Positions 37,530-50,305 of a stretch of 64,000 nt of DNA are shown piece by piece. Source of the DNA: Abelmoschus esculentus (lineage: Eukaryota > Streptophyta > Magnoliopsida > Malvales > Malvaceae); contig JAUCBN010000035.1 in NCBI GenBank assembly GCA_035048815.1, positions 3,856,501-3,920,500 of the forward strand, written 5' to 3'. Under the pieces are notes generated by a model. It ran no database searches, was not told the origin of the DNA, and saw only the letters and a list, made by a program, of their open reading frames with translations. How positions within the stretch are numbered: the first letter of the stretch is position 1; every line of letters starts with the position of its first letter. The position numbers and the translations under genes are program-made.

Positions 37530-40313
37530 TCAACACTTCTTCATAGTGTCCCTTCTAGCAGCTTTCTCTGCTTTATGCTCAGTTTTTGCCCTTTGACAAT
37601 AGCAGTTAACAATCTTCTTATCTAACCTGTAATAGTCCTCCATTTTCTTCAAAGGTTTCAAATCCAGATCAATGAAATACACCTAGAAATTTGCAGCTTA
37701 GGTAAGATATACATATTAAATGAGAAGAAAGTAACTAACCTTGGCAAAGAGGACTTCGATTTCATCCCAAAAGAATTTCCTTATTACATTATAACAGGGA
37801 GCTATATGATATTTTTCTAGGTTTGTTACAAAAGATTGAGCAAGAATTTTGAGCAACAAGACCAAAGCATATCCCAAAAAGAATTTCAAGAGATTCCTTT
37901 TCAACTGATATCAAAATACTAAATGCACTATTTTAGCATTAATAATGGACTGTAAGATGAAACTGAAATGGCAAGTGTACCTTGTACTCAAAAACTTGCT
38001 TAGTTGATCCTAGATATACAGTACTGTGAGAAGATTCTGATAGCACATCTCCATCTCCCATTGGTCTAAAACTAATCATCAAACTACAATCCTTTACGGT
38101 TGCAGCTATCAAATAGTCCTTCACAATCTTCAAACTTTCATCCAAAGTAATGGAATGCAAAGAAGTATGTCGGTTTGATAATTTGTCTTTACTCATTTCT
38201 CTACAAACCTTACAAGGTTGAGAAATTATGTTATAATAAGCATGAATTGCCCCTTCAATGTCATAACCATCGAGCTTCTGAACTTCAAGAAGTTGATCTA
38301 ATACTCCAGAGCTGTGAACAGTCTCAGCAACAAGCTGTACAAAGCTAGTTTTGCACAGGCCATCATCTGCCTTAATGACATCCTTAAGTGCATCTTCAAA
38401 GGCCTCACCAACCAGGACAGTGGTGCTGCCTGCACCGCCGCCCAAGCCCCCAAATACAATAGAGCCATTCAAGAATACACGGAAATTGTTCTGAGGGGTG
38501 GCATATAGAGCTTCAACAGCTTTACATATCCTGTCTAGGGATCTAGAGAATAAATCCAGCGGATTATATTCACTGGGTTCAGATATCTGTAAATGTTTTT
38601 GAAATGTCAGAAGTATTAAGTGAGAATAAACATAAAGATTAACAAAGATGACATATCAGCTCTCTTGGTGGGAAAGTGCCGAGACCAGACAACTCTTCTC
38701 TTTTATGTGGACATACTAGTAACTTATTACAACCCTCACCCCACCCCTTAAAAAAGCACACTAAATAAAGGATAATAATCATAATAATATGAAGAAACAA
38801 AAGTTACCTCTTGATTATGCAACTTCAGTTCTTGGTGCATTTTAAATCGAGTTGTAGTTCTCTTAACAGCATTTTCTTCAGATATGAATCTTGAGGTGGG
38901 GAGAAATCCACATTTGGGCTACTTCATCGAAACAAATGGCAAGTAGAACTTTAGTAGAGCAAATGAAAATGTATAGCGGACAATAACAAGGCATAAAAAA
39001 AGATATCCACCTTTATCTCAACCGTTATACATGGTCCACCTTTAAGAGTACCTGAAAAAAAGGAAGTGCAATGATATGAAATCCTGATGGAGGCTTTGCC
39101 GTATTGCATAACTTAAATATTATATTTTAATGGAAACCTAGTTTCATTGTTTAGTTAGATTTAACTATTTGTAATCTAACATGAGAGCTAAATTCTGGGG
39201 AAAAAAAGAGAGGAAGACCGTATAAATGTCCATGAGCTCTTCTCAAACAGTTGGATTTTTCCACACAAATGCACTGCTTAAGTATAAGTTAGCATTTACC
39301 AATCTAATTCAGAAAAAAGAAGGCTAATTCACTCAAGTACTTTAGATGTAAAATTTCCATATAGACAAAATCTACAGAGCTAGTTCCTAGTCCTCTCCCT
39401 ACCATTAAACTCTATCAGGCAAACATTTTGTCAGCTGCATTCTAGTAAAGTAAGTCTGCTACTAGTACTTTTGCTCTCATAAGGATAAGATTTGAATTTT
39501 GCTACAAACATGTCTAATTAAGGTTTGCTGAACAGTATTACAAAGTTCTACCTTTTACTGTTTATAAAGGTGAGAAAAAATATATCATCCTTTACATTTG
39601 TAAAAACAACACGAGAAAAAGGCATCAAAATATATCATGAAAATATGAAGTTACCATTCATAAAGACTGAATGATCCGAAATTATTAGAACAGAATCACG
39701 ATTCACATCAACCTGTGATGAATCAATACGACAAGCAGGGCGGCTGCAAGTCACATTCTTCTCAACAGACAGGAGGAATTCCTTAGTCACATGAACACGC
39801 ATCTGCCAAGCTCAGAACCAAAGGAGTTAAGTTTCAAGCATAGGCAATTAGAAAGCATATCAAACAAAAAATAACTGAAATCAAAATTATAATAAGCAGT
39901 ACATATATATATTCAACTGTACCCCAGCATCGACATGTAGTGGACCTAACAATGGGCTCATTACATGCTTGACGTAAAGTTGTTGCACAATCTCTCTGTT
40001 TGGCCACACCATTAATTCCTTATACCCTTGCCAAAGAAGCCGTTCATGCGCGGTTAAACCTTCGTTTTCGTGCACTCTACTTTTGCCTTTACGTTGAGAC
40101 TTTTGTATTCTCATCACTTTCCCCGTCTTATTATCATAAACATAATATTAACAATTCCCATTTTAAATCAATTCAATATTCAAGGAACAAAATCATTGAA
40201 TAACTTACAAATGCGGAAGATGATCCAGTGTACGCGAGAACAAGATTAGCAGCTCCTTCACCTCTATAAACCCAATCAACCGCATCCGCTTGGGATAAAA
40301 CCACCTTCTCCAT
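37530..40313 (-). CDS. IPK1: Inositol-pentakisphosphate 2-kinase
   Basis: IPK1 phosphorylates Ins(1,3,4,5,6)P5 at position 2 to make phytate (InsP6), in cytosol and nucleus. Exons on the minus strand: 40313-40209, 40126-39923, 39802-39655, 39051-39011, 38918-38808, 38586-37981, 37682-37530, giving 455 residues, close to the Arabidopsis protein. It starts MEKVVLSQADAVDWVYRGEG, with GAANLVLAYTGS forming the ATP-site loop. The family motif EIKPKCGF lies at about residues 164-171. RVFLNGSIVFGG and LMISFRPMGDGD follow, and the C-terminus has FEYKVYFIDLDLKPLKKMEDYY. All phases match. It is divergent from RER1, with 1.39 kb between start codons. Confidence 0.95.
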
Positions 40314-41699
40314 TTTATCTACGGCGGCTACGATTCATTATCGGTGAAAAATCAACCCAAAAGAGAATGGGGAAAAAGCCAATACAAAATTCAAAAAAAG
40401 GGGGAAAAACTTGAAACGCATCGGATACCTGATCGGAAAACCTAAAAACAAAGTAATTGAATCAAAATCTTTGAAAAATCGAGAAATTAAGGAATTTGTT
40501 GTTGACAAGTGATAAAAGGGCGTTGTAGCTTATCATCTTCTTCGTCTTGATTTAGAGGTCTGCTTTGCTTTTCATTTTCATTTTTAATGGAAAATGTCGA
40601 GACTGTGATCAGTATTAGCTCAGCTTTTAGTTGACTGTAGAACAAATTAAAAACATTTTAACATCGGAGAGATTAGAGATCCGACGGCTGATTTGATGCA
40701 AAATAATTTGAATACGATGGTTTCATCACTCGATTTGATTTTACAAGGTTCAATGAGAATGTTCAGATTTATCAGTCAAGATGGGATTAAACAACACCGT
40801 TTTAATGTAAATATTGATGTGAATTATGTCGTAAGATAATATGATATAAATAATAATTTAAAAATAAAATTTAAAAATTTAAGATTAATTTAGAATAAGG
40901 ATTATAGTTTAATAATAAAATTTAAATGTATAAAATTGTGAAGATTTTAGCTATTGGTTTAAGATACGTTAAGACCTCTATATCTACAAATTTATATTAT
41001 ATTTAAATTATAAAATTTAGTGACTAAAATAGGAGCGAGAAGAATTTTGAGTTATATTTATTTTATTTTATCTATTTTTTATTAAGGATATATCTTATGA
41101 TATTTTTTAATTAAATTTAATGATAAAAATCTAATCAAATATAAACTAAAAGTTAAATGACCTTATCAAATATTTTAAAAGTACAGTGACACAAAATGAA
41201 CCTACCCTAAAAATTTGATGATTTTATCAAATATTTTAAAAGTACAATAATTAAAATAAATTTATTTTAAAAATTCGATTACCATTTATGTAGTTTATCC
41301 TAAGATAAAAGTTTTATCATAATTTAATGATAATTCGTAAACTTTATTCAATTATTTAATGACTAAAATAGTGCGTATAAAACGTCATAAAGATGGTGCG
41401 TTTTGATGCTTAAGAAACGGTACGAGCAACCCGTGTAAGTGTAACTGTAAACTGCCTGCAATTTTGTCATAGTTCTTGTTTCTTACTATTCTCGGGCATC
41501 AAAAAGCTTGTTTATCATTCAGATCTCTTTGGTTCCCTAATTTCATCTTCAATCAAAGGCAACCCACAGTCTTTTTCTTCACATTTTCATTTAATTTCTC
41601 TGCATTAGTTAATACAGCAATCACTAAATCGTCATTCGCATTTGGTTTTGATTTCTGTCTTTTTAGGTGTGGGTGTCAAAATTAAAATAGTGATTTCAA
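40314..41699. other. Divergent promoter region between IPK1 and RER1
   Basis: Bases to about 40600 are probably IPK1 leader. The stretch 40800-41380 is AT-rich. From about 41430 a leader for RER1 is likely. No motif stands out enough to list. Confidence 0.45.
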
Positions 41700-43363
41700 A
41701 TGGAAGGATCAGGGGACGACGCTGCCTCGGCGCTGGCGCCGATAGCCAAGTGGAAGACTGAGTTCTCTCGAACGTTTCAGTATTGTTTGGATCGTTCCAC
41801 ACCGCATCTCAGGGAAAGATGGGTTGGAACGCTTGCCATTGCAGCCATTTATGTTCTACGCGTTTACCTCTTGCAAGGGTTTTATATCGTATCCTACGGC
41901 ATTGGGATTTACATCCTGAATCTATTGATTGGTTTCTTATCGCCCAAGGTTGATCCTGAACTCGAACTTGAGCACTTGGATGAAGTCTCATTGCCAACTA
42001 GAGGCTCCGATGAGTTCAAGCCTTTCATTCGTCGACTTCCGGAGTTCAAGTTTTGGTAATTTAAATAACCCCCTTTTTACATCTGTGAATTACTTTATTT
42101 TGATAATTCCCAACCGGAGAAAAAAGCAAAAGGCACCGACTACCGTAGCTTTGAATTCAAGAGAGTAAATTGTTTCAGGAATTCAGCTACAACCTTGTGT
42201 TGAAACTTGAAACCCCATTTTAGATTAAAGAAAACTGGAGGGAACATGTTGAAATTCAGAATATTTTGGAAAACTGAAACCAAGCCAGAGGTTAGAGTTG
42301 CTTATTATACTACATGTGTTCCTTACCTGTATTGTATTTCCAGATGGATCCGAGAGGCACCTAGGTTCATTCATTAGCTCCCACGCCATTATTGTTGGTT
42401 CATCTTTGTAAGCCACTCCCATGAATTATTTTCTACTTACCCAACTTGTTTTCACCATTTTAATATCCGGTGCAGCCACTTTATTGGTGACTGCCAATTT
42501 TGACAGTGGCTATGAATTTCAAGCCATTTTCCAACACTACCAGAAGCCTTCCCACTCATAAATCGGAGAATATTAAATACTTAAGCATTCTCAATCTCAT
42601 GTCCTCCTGTATATTGTACCAATGACAATGTTCGATCCTTGCTTTTGGCACTGTCCAATGCTTTTATACACTTCTATGTTCTGTGGCTATTCCCAGCTCA
42701 AAATATTCAAGTCCATCTCACCATCCTTGAAGATGGTTCTTCAATCAGCTCCATTACCAAAAATGAATAAACAGACCAGAACTTAAAATGCTGAACTCGG
42801 TAATAATTGATGAGTGTGTACGATAAACATTTGGATTAATGAAAGATTTCCTGCATGAAAAGAAAAATAGGATATCTTTAAGATCTTTAAGCACTATATT
42901 AGTTTTCACAGAATCCCGAGATTTAGCCAGAAATGGATTCCTACCTGTTTTGGTTCTTCTTTTGTAGTGGAATTTCCTTTTGGTCTGAATTCTGGGGGAA
43001 ATATATTGGCTCAAAAAGGACTTGCTTTCTTTGGTAATATGATTTTCAGGTACTCGATAACAAAAGCATTTTGCATAGGCTTCTTGATGACATTCTTTTC
43101 TATATTTGATGTTCCTGTCTTTTGGCCCGTATTACTCTTCTACTGGATTGCACTATTTGTTCTCACTATGAAGCGTCAGATAATGCATATGATCAAGTAT
43201 AAATATATTCCATTCAGCATCGGAAAGCAGGTCAGAGCTTGGATTTCACTTGTGCTGAAACTTTTATCATTGGAATATATCTAACAGTTTACCTTTTGGG
43301 TTTCAACAGAGGTATACAGAGAAGAAGACAGCTCCCGCAGGCACGAGTTCAGCAACAGATTAA
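41700..43363 (+). CDS. RER1: RER1, Golgi-to-ER retrieval receptor
   Basis: Rer1 is a four-span Golgi membrane protein that returns ER membrane proteins by COPI vesicles, recognising polar residues in transmembrane segments. Exons 41700-42055, 43050-43230, 43310-43363 join in phase (TG|G) to give 196 residues, the family length. Seen in order: RTFQYCLDRSTPHLRERW, hydrophobic LAIAAIYVLRVYLLQGFYIV, LNLLIGFLSPKVDPELE, FKPFIRRLPEFKFWYSITKA, FFSIFDVPVFWPVLLFYWI, and TMKRQIMHMIKYKYIPFSIG. It ends RYTEKKTAPAGTSSATD. Intron 1 is 994 bases and holds an antisense mannanase exon fragment. Confidence 0.96.
42324..42426 (-). pseudogene. Isolated exon of an endo-beta-mannanase (GH5) in RER1 intron 1
   Basis: The minus strand reads GVAYKDEPTIMAWELMNEP followed by RCLSDPSGNTIQ, then a GTAAGG donor. 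The ELMNEP block is the hallmark of plant mannan endo-1,4-beta-mannosidases; NEP holds the acid/base Glu of GH5. Exon and donor are intact, but no neighbouring mannanase exons can be found on either side. It is therefore a captured or left-over exon, antisense to RER1. No function is implied. Confidence 0.75.
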
Positions 43364-44208
43364 AGGGTTGTTTTCATCCTTTTCTGGAAAAGAATCCAGA
43401 AAGGTGTAGTCTTTCTCAAGTTCCAGTTTTCATTGTTTTAAATTTCAGAATGGAAGAGTCATTAATCACATGTATACGTGTTGGGAATCCAGGGTTTTTA
43501 TTTTGAATGATTGACTAATATGCATGGACTACTATGTTCCACATCAAAATTGGTTAACCTTCGTTCTCTATGCTTCATCCTTTGTAACAGTCACTACATA
43601 TTATTTTCACTGTTTGAGGTTTTAGCCCATTTCTCCCCATATTTTAGCTAATAAGAATGCCTAAAAGCTGTTTTTGCTTGCATAGTTGTTTGTTGACCTG
43701 ATATCGGCTCTGTGGAGGGTGTGAAGAAAGGTTAGTTATCATGCAAGCATTAGGAGAACTTTTCCAAGCCTCGATAACTCCATGTTTAAAGCTTTAAAAT
43801 TATTTTAAGCTGTCAATTATCTGGTGTTTGTATAAACTGGTTGCAGGGGTAGCTAGCTTTCAAGAAAATTGAGTTGTGGGATGATATGGAAATGCCAGAT
43901 GGCAACTTGATCATTGCACACATGTCTTGAAAACCAACTCCCAACAAACTTTAATCTCCATGGGGGTTTTCTTTTTGTTTGTACTTGACTTTGATTAGTT
44001 AAGGAAAAGAATATTACTATTAGAATATTAGAGTATGATTAATGCAAGTCTTATATTAGTATTGTTCCTTAAACATGTCCAGCTAATTGTTGAAGTTTTT
44101 TTGTGTCTGGCACTTTCCCTTAGCCAAATCAAGTCTCTCCCTCTCAAAAACACTTAAATTAAAGATCCCAAAACTGAATCAATATTTCATAGAAGGAAAA
44201 GGGGGGAA
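43364..44208. other. RER1 3' region and spacer
   Basis: No other gene is visible. The first several hundred bases are probably RER1 3' untranslated sequence, possibly spliced, since polypyrimidine runs and AG sites occur near 43700 and 43847. The end is not fixed. Confidence 0.4.
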
Positions 44209-44605
44209 ATGGGCGATAGAATCTTTGTGGTGATATTCTTCTTCTGGGCAGCTCTCACCATTATCACCCCAACCCTTGTTCTGTGGTCAGAATCCTCCAA
44301 ACCCTTTTTGGAAACCAATGGTAAGAGCTTAAAATCTCACTTGTTTTAGTGTTGTGTTGTGTTTGAATGTTAGGTTGATAGTTTTGCTTTGTACTTCTGC
44401 AGGTCAGAAAAGTACAGAGGGAATAAAGGATAGGAGAATGATTGGATATGGAGTGAAACAATTAAGCAATACAAGCAAATCTTCGACTCAAATGACGACA
44501 TCAACCTCGATTGAGCACGATAACTGGAGGTGGCTTCAAGAACTTAAGAGCTTGGTCAGCAAAGTATTTCAAAAAGCAATGGGGCTGCTCGTCAGTATCA
44601 GCTAA
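44209..44605 (+). CDS. Small protein with N-terminal hydrophobic segment, unrecognised
   Basis: Exons 44209-44320 and 44403-44605 join in phase (G|GT) across an 82-base GT-AG intron and give 104 residues. The first 27 residues (MGDRIFVVIFFFWAALTIIT and on) are a strong signal peptide or membrane anchor. The rest is polar, with Ser/Thr-rich stretches and a C-terminal KSLVSKVFQKAMGLLVSIS that could be amphipathic. I do not recognise a family. The coherent hydrophobic start in exon 1 and matching phase are the support. It could be a secreted peptide precursor or a small membrane protein. It sits 845 bases downstream of the RER1 stop codon on the same strand. Confidence 0.6.
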
Positions 44606-45640
44606 ATTCAATGATAAACCTTCCGAGAAAGTGTAGGTTGCCATCCCACCCTTTTCCTAATATTTTGATACTAGTATATAACACAAGCTCATCAGGTTTA
44701 AATTTGTGGAGTCATTAATGTAAAAATGAATAAGACATGGCTCGTCTCCTGAGTTCAGAAAGGATGTTTTCATTGACAGCAGCCTTTGAGCTTCATTTTG
44801 TCCTGCTGTGAATTGTCCAAGTTTGAGAGAATATGGTTAGTTGAGGAAGGTGACAGATGTCTTGTTAGTTCTAAGGAATGATTCGAATTAATATATATAT
44901 ATATATATATATATATGGGTTAGGATTTGCTTACATAGCGTAAAACTCATTTTGTTTTACAGTAATCAATTCGGATGCATGAAATTAAAAGTTGAAAGTA
45001 AGTGGACATCATCCCTCTATTCTACTCATCCATCCATTTTACTCATGTAACTCATATAATGACTATGTATTAATATAAAATTAAATAAGTTTTACATCAT
45101 TTAAAGTGGATCTCATCCCTCTCTCTATATATACATAATATAAAAGTATGTGATATGTCTTAAACGAAGACATGGACCTTCTTAGGGAAAAACTAGTTGG
45201 AGGTGGCGAAAAGTAATTATCCCGACCCATTTTTTTTTATTGTTAATCTTATATAATTTTTTTAAAAATGTTAAATAGTGGATTGAATTTTTAAGTTTGA
45301 GTCGAGTCTTTTAATTTTTTTATATATATATATATGATATAAATTACATGTAAAAAACTTGATGGAATATATGTACGAAGAAATATATACATAACTTATA
45401 CGACTAGAGAAAATCGTTTAAATTAAAATTAAACTATATTATAACATGAAAAATAATTATAATTAAATTTATATAAAAACTCAAAATTCTATTCAACTCG
45501 AAATCATCTTAATTTCCATAAACTCAAATTGAATCTTAAAATTTTAAATAAAATTTAAGTTCTAAAATATGATGCATCAACGCGAATAGCTCAAAAAAAC
45601 TTTAACTCGACTTGATGCTACACTCACCCTTAATTTTTTT
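44606..45640. other. AT-rich spacer with TA microsatellite
   Basis: An (AT)n run of about 26 bases lies near 44892-44917. The rest is AT-rich without open frames. The edge near 45620 (CACTCACCCTTAA) is reminiscent of hAT-type ends but has no clear partner. Confidence 0.45.
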
Positions 45641-45790
45641 GATGGGTAAAGAAGGCGTACACGCTCATGCCTCGTTAAAAAACCTCCCTAAACCTAAATG
45701 GAGGAAAAAGAGTGCACAAGCGAGTACTTCCAAGATCAGTGCCACAAACGGTTACAAGAAAACAAGACATTAATCAGGGACCAAATCAGC

Positions 45791-46099
45791 CTAGACTAGC
45801 TGAATAACCTCACTAGGTGGTGTATTATAAGTACGCAATCCAATCGGTTTACCTCTCATCATCCTAGCAAGACAATCTGCAACCATGTTTAGTTGTCGAC
45901 TCACCCGCCTCACTTGCACCTCCCATCGCCTATCAAGCAAATCATACACCAAATCCACAATCGTTGCACCTTGTAAGGCCTTGGTATTTCGATGAAAAAT
46001 ATCCACCGCTTGTCCATTATCAAATTCAACAATTACTCTACGAAAACCATACTTCCATGCATGAACCAACCCATCATGCTTAATTGATACAATAAGAAT
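45791..46099 (-). pseudogene. RNase H-like (RVT_3) fragment, non-LTR retrotransposon remnant
   Basis: The minus strand reads DGLVHAWKYGFRRVIVEFDN, then QAVDIF, then WEVQVRRVSRQLNMVADCLA. The spacing of VEFDN and N-x-x-AD-x-LA matches the C-terminal RNase H domain often seen at the 3' end of plant LINE elements, where E-D/N and N-AD residues belong to the fold. Reverse transcriptase is absent, so the piece is 5'-truncated. It could instead be a stray host RNase H-like gene; a LINE 3' end is more likely. Confidence 0.6.
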
Positions 46100-46554
46100 A
46101 ACTCCTAATATAACTTTCCATTTAAGAGATTAATTCAGTTCAGCTTTTGATTTTAAATCTTCATACATATTAATAATATGTACTATATACTTAACAAATG
46201 TAAACTTAATATGGAGTAAAAAAAAACTATTCAACCTAATATTTAGTTAAATTAATAAATTACATACATGTTTAATTTAACAATTATTATGAGAAATATT
46301 AAAAAGCAAAAATATATAATTATGTTTATTCAATTTATTTGAAAAGAAACTCAGTTCAATTAATTTTAATTTTGAGTTAAAAATCAATTTGATTTTTAGA
46401 TTTTTATAATTAGACCGATTTATTCGGTAACTGAATATATAATTTACTTAAAACACTAGTAAAAGAGATGGAGGCCCAGGTCCAATATCTTTGCAATTCA
46501 TATTTCTAAAATCCTACCCACTAAAGCAAATCCAAAACAAAAGAGACTCCTAGT

Positions 46555-46967
46555 CAGTGGGGTTTTGGACAGGTGCAATAGGAGCGACCGCACAGGGCCC
46601 TCGAAAAAAGAGGGGCTCCAAATTTTGATAAACTACATTCATTAGATGATGTTAATTTCGAAATTTATTGAAAATTTTTGAAAACGCTATTAAGAAAGAT
46701 TAATTATAATTGTTAAAATGTTATAATTATTTCTTAAATGCGACAATTGATTATAGAATCTTATTGATTATTATTATTACTATTGTTTCAGTAGAACTAG
46801 TAAGGTTTTGGACAGACGCAATAGAAACGATCGCACAGGAGCCCCTAGAAAGGACATTTGCTTCTAAGGGATACAATTCTATAACTAGTGAAAGTCATGG
46901 ACAATTACTTTTAAAGATCATATTTTAACAAATTGCACAGGGCCCCCAAAATCTTTGAACCGCCCTG
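46555..46967. mobile_element. Non-autonomous hAT element, 413 bp, perfect 8-bp target duplication
   Basis: It begins CAGTGGGGTTTTGG and ends, reversed, CAGGGCGGTTCAAAG. The terminal inverted repeats agree at C, A, G and most following positions. CTCCTAGT is repeated exactly at 46547-46554 and 46968-46975. Inside, CACAGGGCCC occurs near both ends and again with an internal copy near 46810-46850 (GCAATAG..CGATCGCACAGG). No transposase. The perfect duplication suggests a fairly recent insertion. Confidence 0.88.
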
Positions 46968-46975
46968 CTCCTAGT

Positions 46976-49382
46976 CATAAAATTATGTGAGAACTTACCT
47001 TATTTATCGAGAGAGTCATTTTAAATTATTTAAATGGACTAAAATATTTTAAAATATATAAAAATTTATTTTAGTCACTATAAATAAAAAAATATTTTAG
47101 TTTATATTAAAGTTTATTTTAATCCCTTTACAATTAAAGGGATATTTTAATATTTGACCCACCAAATTTCAATGATATAATTTTAAGAATATTCTTTGTT
47201 AATTAAGAAAATAAATCTTATATTTATATAAAAAAAATTATATAAGTCAAAGTAATTATTTTTTAAAATTTTTCATAAATCGAGTTCGGTTTGATGATCT
47301 CTCTAAACTTAAAATATTTTTTTTTAAATCTCTTGAACAACCATGATTTGAACTCGAACAGGATCATAACAATATACGTAACTATATAAAACTTGAAGAA
47401 TCTCGATGTTTTCTTCGAGAATGTACCTCATAGTTAATAAAAAAGACATTAGGTAAAGTAGGGACTACAATCTGGTAGAGATCCCATTAAGCTCTTATCT
47501 GGCATGTCAGCCTCAAATTAATTAGCGGTTAACATGCCCAAAATTCATATCAACATCTGTTATCTTCTTCCCAGTTCCAATGGCAACTTGCCTAACAACC
47601 CAGTCTTATCCAGGTCGAATATGGCTATCAGGTTCACGTACTATCCACAAACAACCCACATCATGTCCTCGTGGGCAACACTTCCAAACCGCAAAAACAC
47701 ACTTTATTTTCAACCAAATGCTAACGACAACCACTTCATGCATGCAAGAAAAGAGTTGACAAGGGCTCCACATTTCACTTCCCCAAGGATCATGGCTTCT
47801 TTTAAAACATTAATATTCTGTTCTGCTTCTGCTTGACCTCAAGCTGAACCTTGTCGGTATCCATTCGTTTTCATGTCCTAAAACTAGAAAGTTCATAACC
47901 CAAGCGAAACAGTTCCCTTGAGACAGACACCTAACGTGGGTTGGAACCATTAGAAACTCTGGTCGTGATTGATGGTAGCATGGGCGACGACCACTTTCAG
48001 TTTCATATTCCATCAAATTATATGCAGAATCTAGACGTGTAAACCCCACTGCCCATTACAAAACTTTTTCAAACTTATGGTAGGAATTCCTATTAACTCT
48101 TTCTTTTTTAAAGTCTCGGGGAAGATAATGATTCATACTATTTAGAATCACTACCAGCAGTTCTCAGCTGTCAGGTCAAGGGGTCGCCTATACTGAAGAT
48201 AGCTTCGCCGGTTGGTGGGTGGACCAGCATGTTGGGGTGGTCTATTTTTAAAGAAGCAAGAACCTTATTCTAATCCCATTTATTATGAAGGGTAAAATAA
48301 CACGATTTCGATCGATAATCGTCAATAATCTTTAAAATAAGCGGTTAAAAATTCTTAATAAATACATTTTTTCTTTTTAAGATATGGGTTTAATTAAGGG
48401 TGTTCAAATAGGGTATAAATTGTTTTACTGTATCTTTTTTTTGCCGTATTTTATATTAGTGAGTTTAGAATTTATGGTTTAAGCATTTAAGTTTAGAGGT
48501 TAAAGTTTAAAAAATTAAGGGTAGGGGTAGGTTTTAGGTTTTAAGAAATAGAAAATTAGAGTTAGGGTTTTAGAACAATGCTGGATCCATGTTTTGAATA
48601 CGGTGGACTCGTTCTCACCCTGAACTTTTCAAGTTCACATATTTACCCTTAATTTTTTTTAATTTTTATGAATTAATCCTTAAATTTTTATATTTTTTAA
48701 GCTTTGTGCCCACCTAGATATTTTAAAATTTCATATGTGTCCATCTCAAATAAATTTCTGAATCCGTCATTGGTTTAAAATCTAATTTTTAAAATTTTAA
48801 CAAGAATATAATTAGGGGCAAAAGATTTCTACTCGTTCAAATAAGGGTCTTTGAGTAGTAGTTTAGCAGACTCCTATCGATAGATTACCTACTATTGTAC
48901 CCGCAACATCGAATAATAAATGCCCAAACTTTAAAAAAAATTAAATTATTTAATTAAAAAATATAAATTTATAAATTTGAATTTCATAATTAAATACCAA
49001 TAAAACTTGACTCTTATAAAATAATATGTTATTATCCGATTAATAATGCCTGTGAAATTATCCGCCGATGGTACATAAATATTCCTGCATTTATAATTTC
49101 AACAAAACTTTTGCACTATATTCAATTAACTCACCAACAAAAAATAAATATTAGAAAAGTGAAGTTTGAGTATAAGACTTATTTAATCCATTAAATATGA
49201 GTTTAAAGTATATAATTAATTAAAGAGAAAATCATTGCATTCCTTGATATAATGCAAAGCATGCGAAAGTAATCAGTCATTCCCATATATAATTCAAAGC
49301 ATAGAACAGAATCATTCTCCCGTGAGTAACATTTCCTGTCGGAGAACATATTAATTAAGGTTTGTGTCTCTTTATCTATAAA
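46976..49382. other. Intergenic stretch, repeat-derived, no supported gene
   Basis: Bases 47500-48260 are less AT-rich and hold two short opposing open frames (47534-47836 and 47810-48049). Neither resembles a known family. Bases 48390-48790 hold telomere-word-like TTTAGGG runs and a stretch typical of dispersed repeats. No coding call can be supported. Confidence 0.4.
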
Positions 49383-49872
49383 TAAGGTTATAAATGAATC
49401 GAACAAATATAAATAAAAATATATTTATATTTATTTAATTTAAATTAGATAAAAGAGCGAATACGAATGATTGAATGGATATAATTTATTGTTCATGTTT
49501 ATTTATTAAAGAATATAATTTATTCGTATTTATTCATTCATGTTTATTCATTAAAATAATAAACGAACTCAAATGAACACAAACGAAAAAATATATTTAA
49601 ATAAACATAAACAAGCAAATATCTGTGAATAAATTTAATTTTTAAAATAAGATACTTTTGTTATGAATATTAATAAGATAAATATATATGTGTGAATAAA
49701 TTTAAATGAACTTAAACGAATAAACATAAATAAACGAATAAACCATTTATTTGTGTTCGTTCATTTAAATGAACGAACAAAAAATCTTTTTTATGTTTGT
49801 TCGTTTAAAAACGAACACAAACAAACTTATCACTAAACAGTTCGCTGAACATTTGATTTATTTACAACTCTA
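49383..49872. mobile_element. Non-autonomous hAT-like element, 490 bp
   Basis: The ends TAAGGTTATAAATGAATC and, reversed, TAGAGTTGTAAATAAATC form inverted repeats. Flanks TCTATAAA (49375-49382) and TCTATAGA (49873-49880) agree at 7 of 8 positions. The interior is dense in GAACGAACA- and TGTTCGTTCA-type words arranged as nested inverted repeats. No coding capacity. Confidence 0.75.
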
Positions 49873-50055
49873 TCTATAGATATTAAATAATATGTATAGT
49901 TGTACTAGTCATATTTAAATAATCATCCTATTATACAGACTGTTCTTTTATTTAATTGTCATGATTGTTGTAACATTTAAAAAAATATATATATAAATTA
50001 TCTTTCGATTTATAAATAAGATGAAATTAAATATTTTAGGTTTTATATGAAAAGA

Positions 50056-50057
50056 TC

Positions 50058-50097
<40 letters not shown>
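50056..50097. repeat. (TAA)n microsatellite, about 14 units
   Basis: An uninterrupted run of ATA/TAA triplets. Probably length-polymorphic. Confidence 0.9.
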
Positions 50098-50098
<1 letters not shown>

Positions 50099-50305
50099 TT
50101 TATTATACTAAAAACTACCTGATTAATCACCAAACTATATTATCGAGTCTGTTTGATTACCAAACTAAAAGCTTTTCAATTTAATCACTAACGTTACAAA
50201 TTAGTATTATTATGTTCATTGTTCGGTATATAATTATATAAAATTATTAAAATGATCTCTTTTTAGTTGGTATAATAATAAGTTTAATTCTCTAAATTTA
50301 TATTT

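Noticed and set aside
47534..48049. Two opposing open frames of 100 and 79 codons
   Set aside because: No domain or family resemblance, no intron signals linking them to others, and they overlap at their ends.
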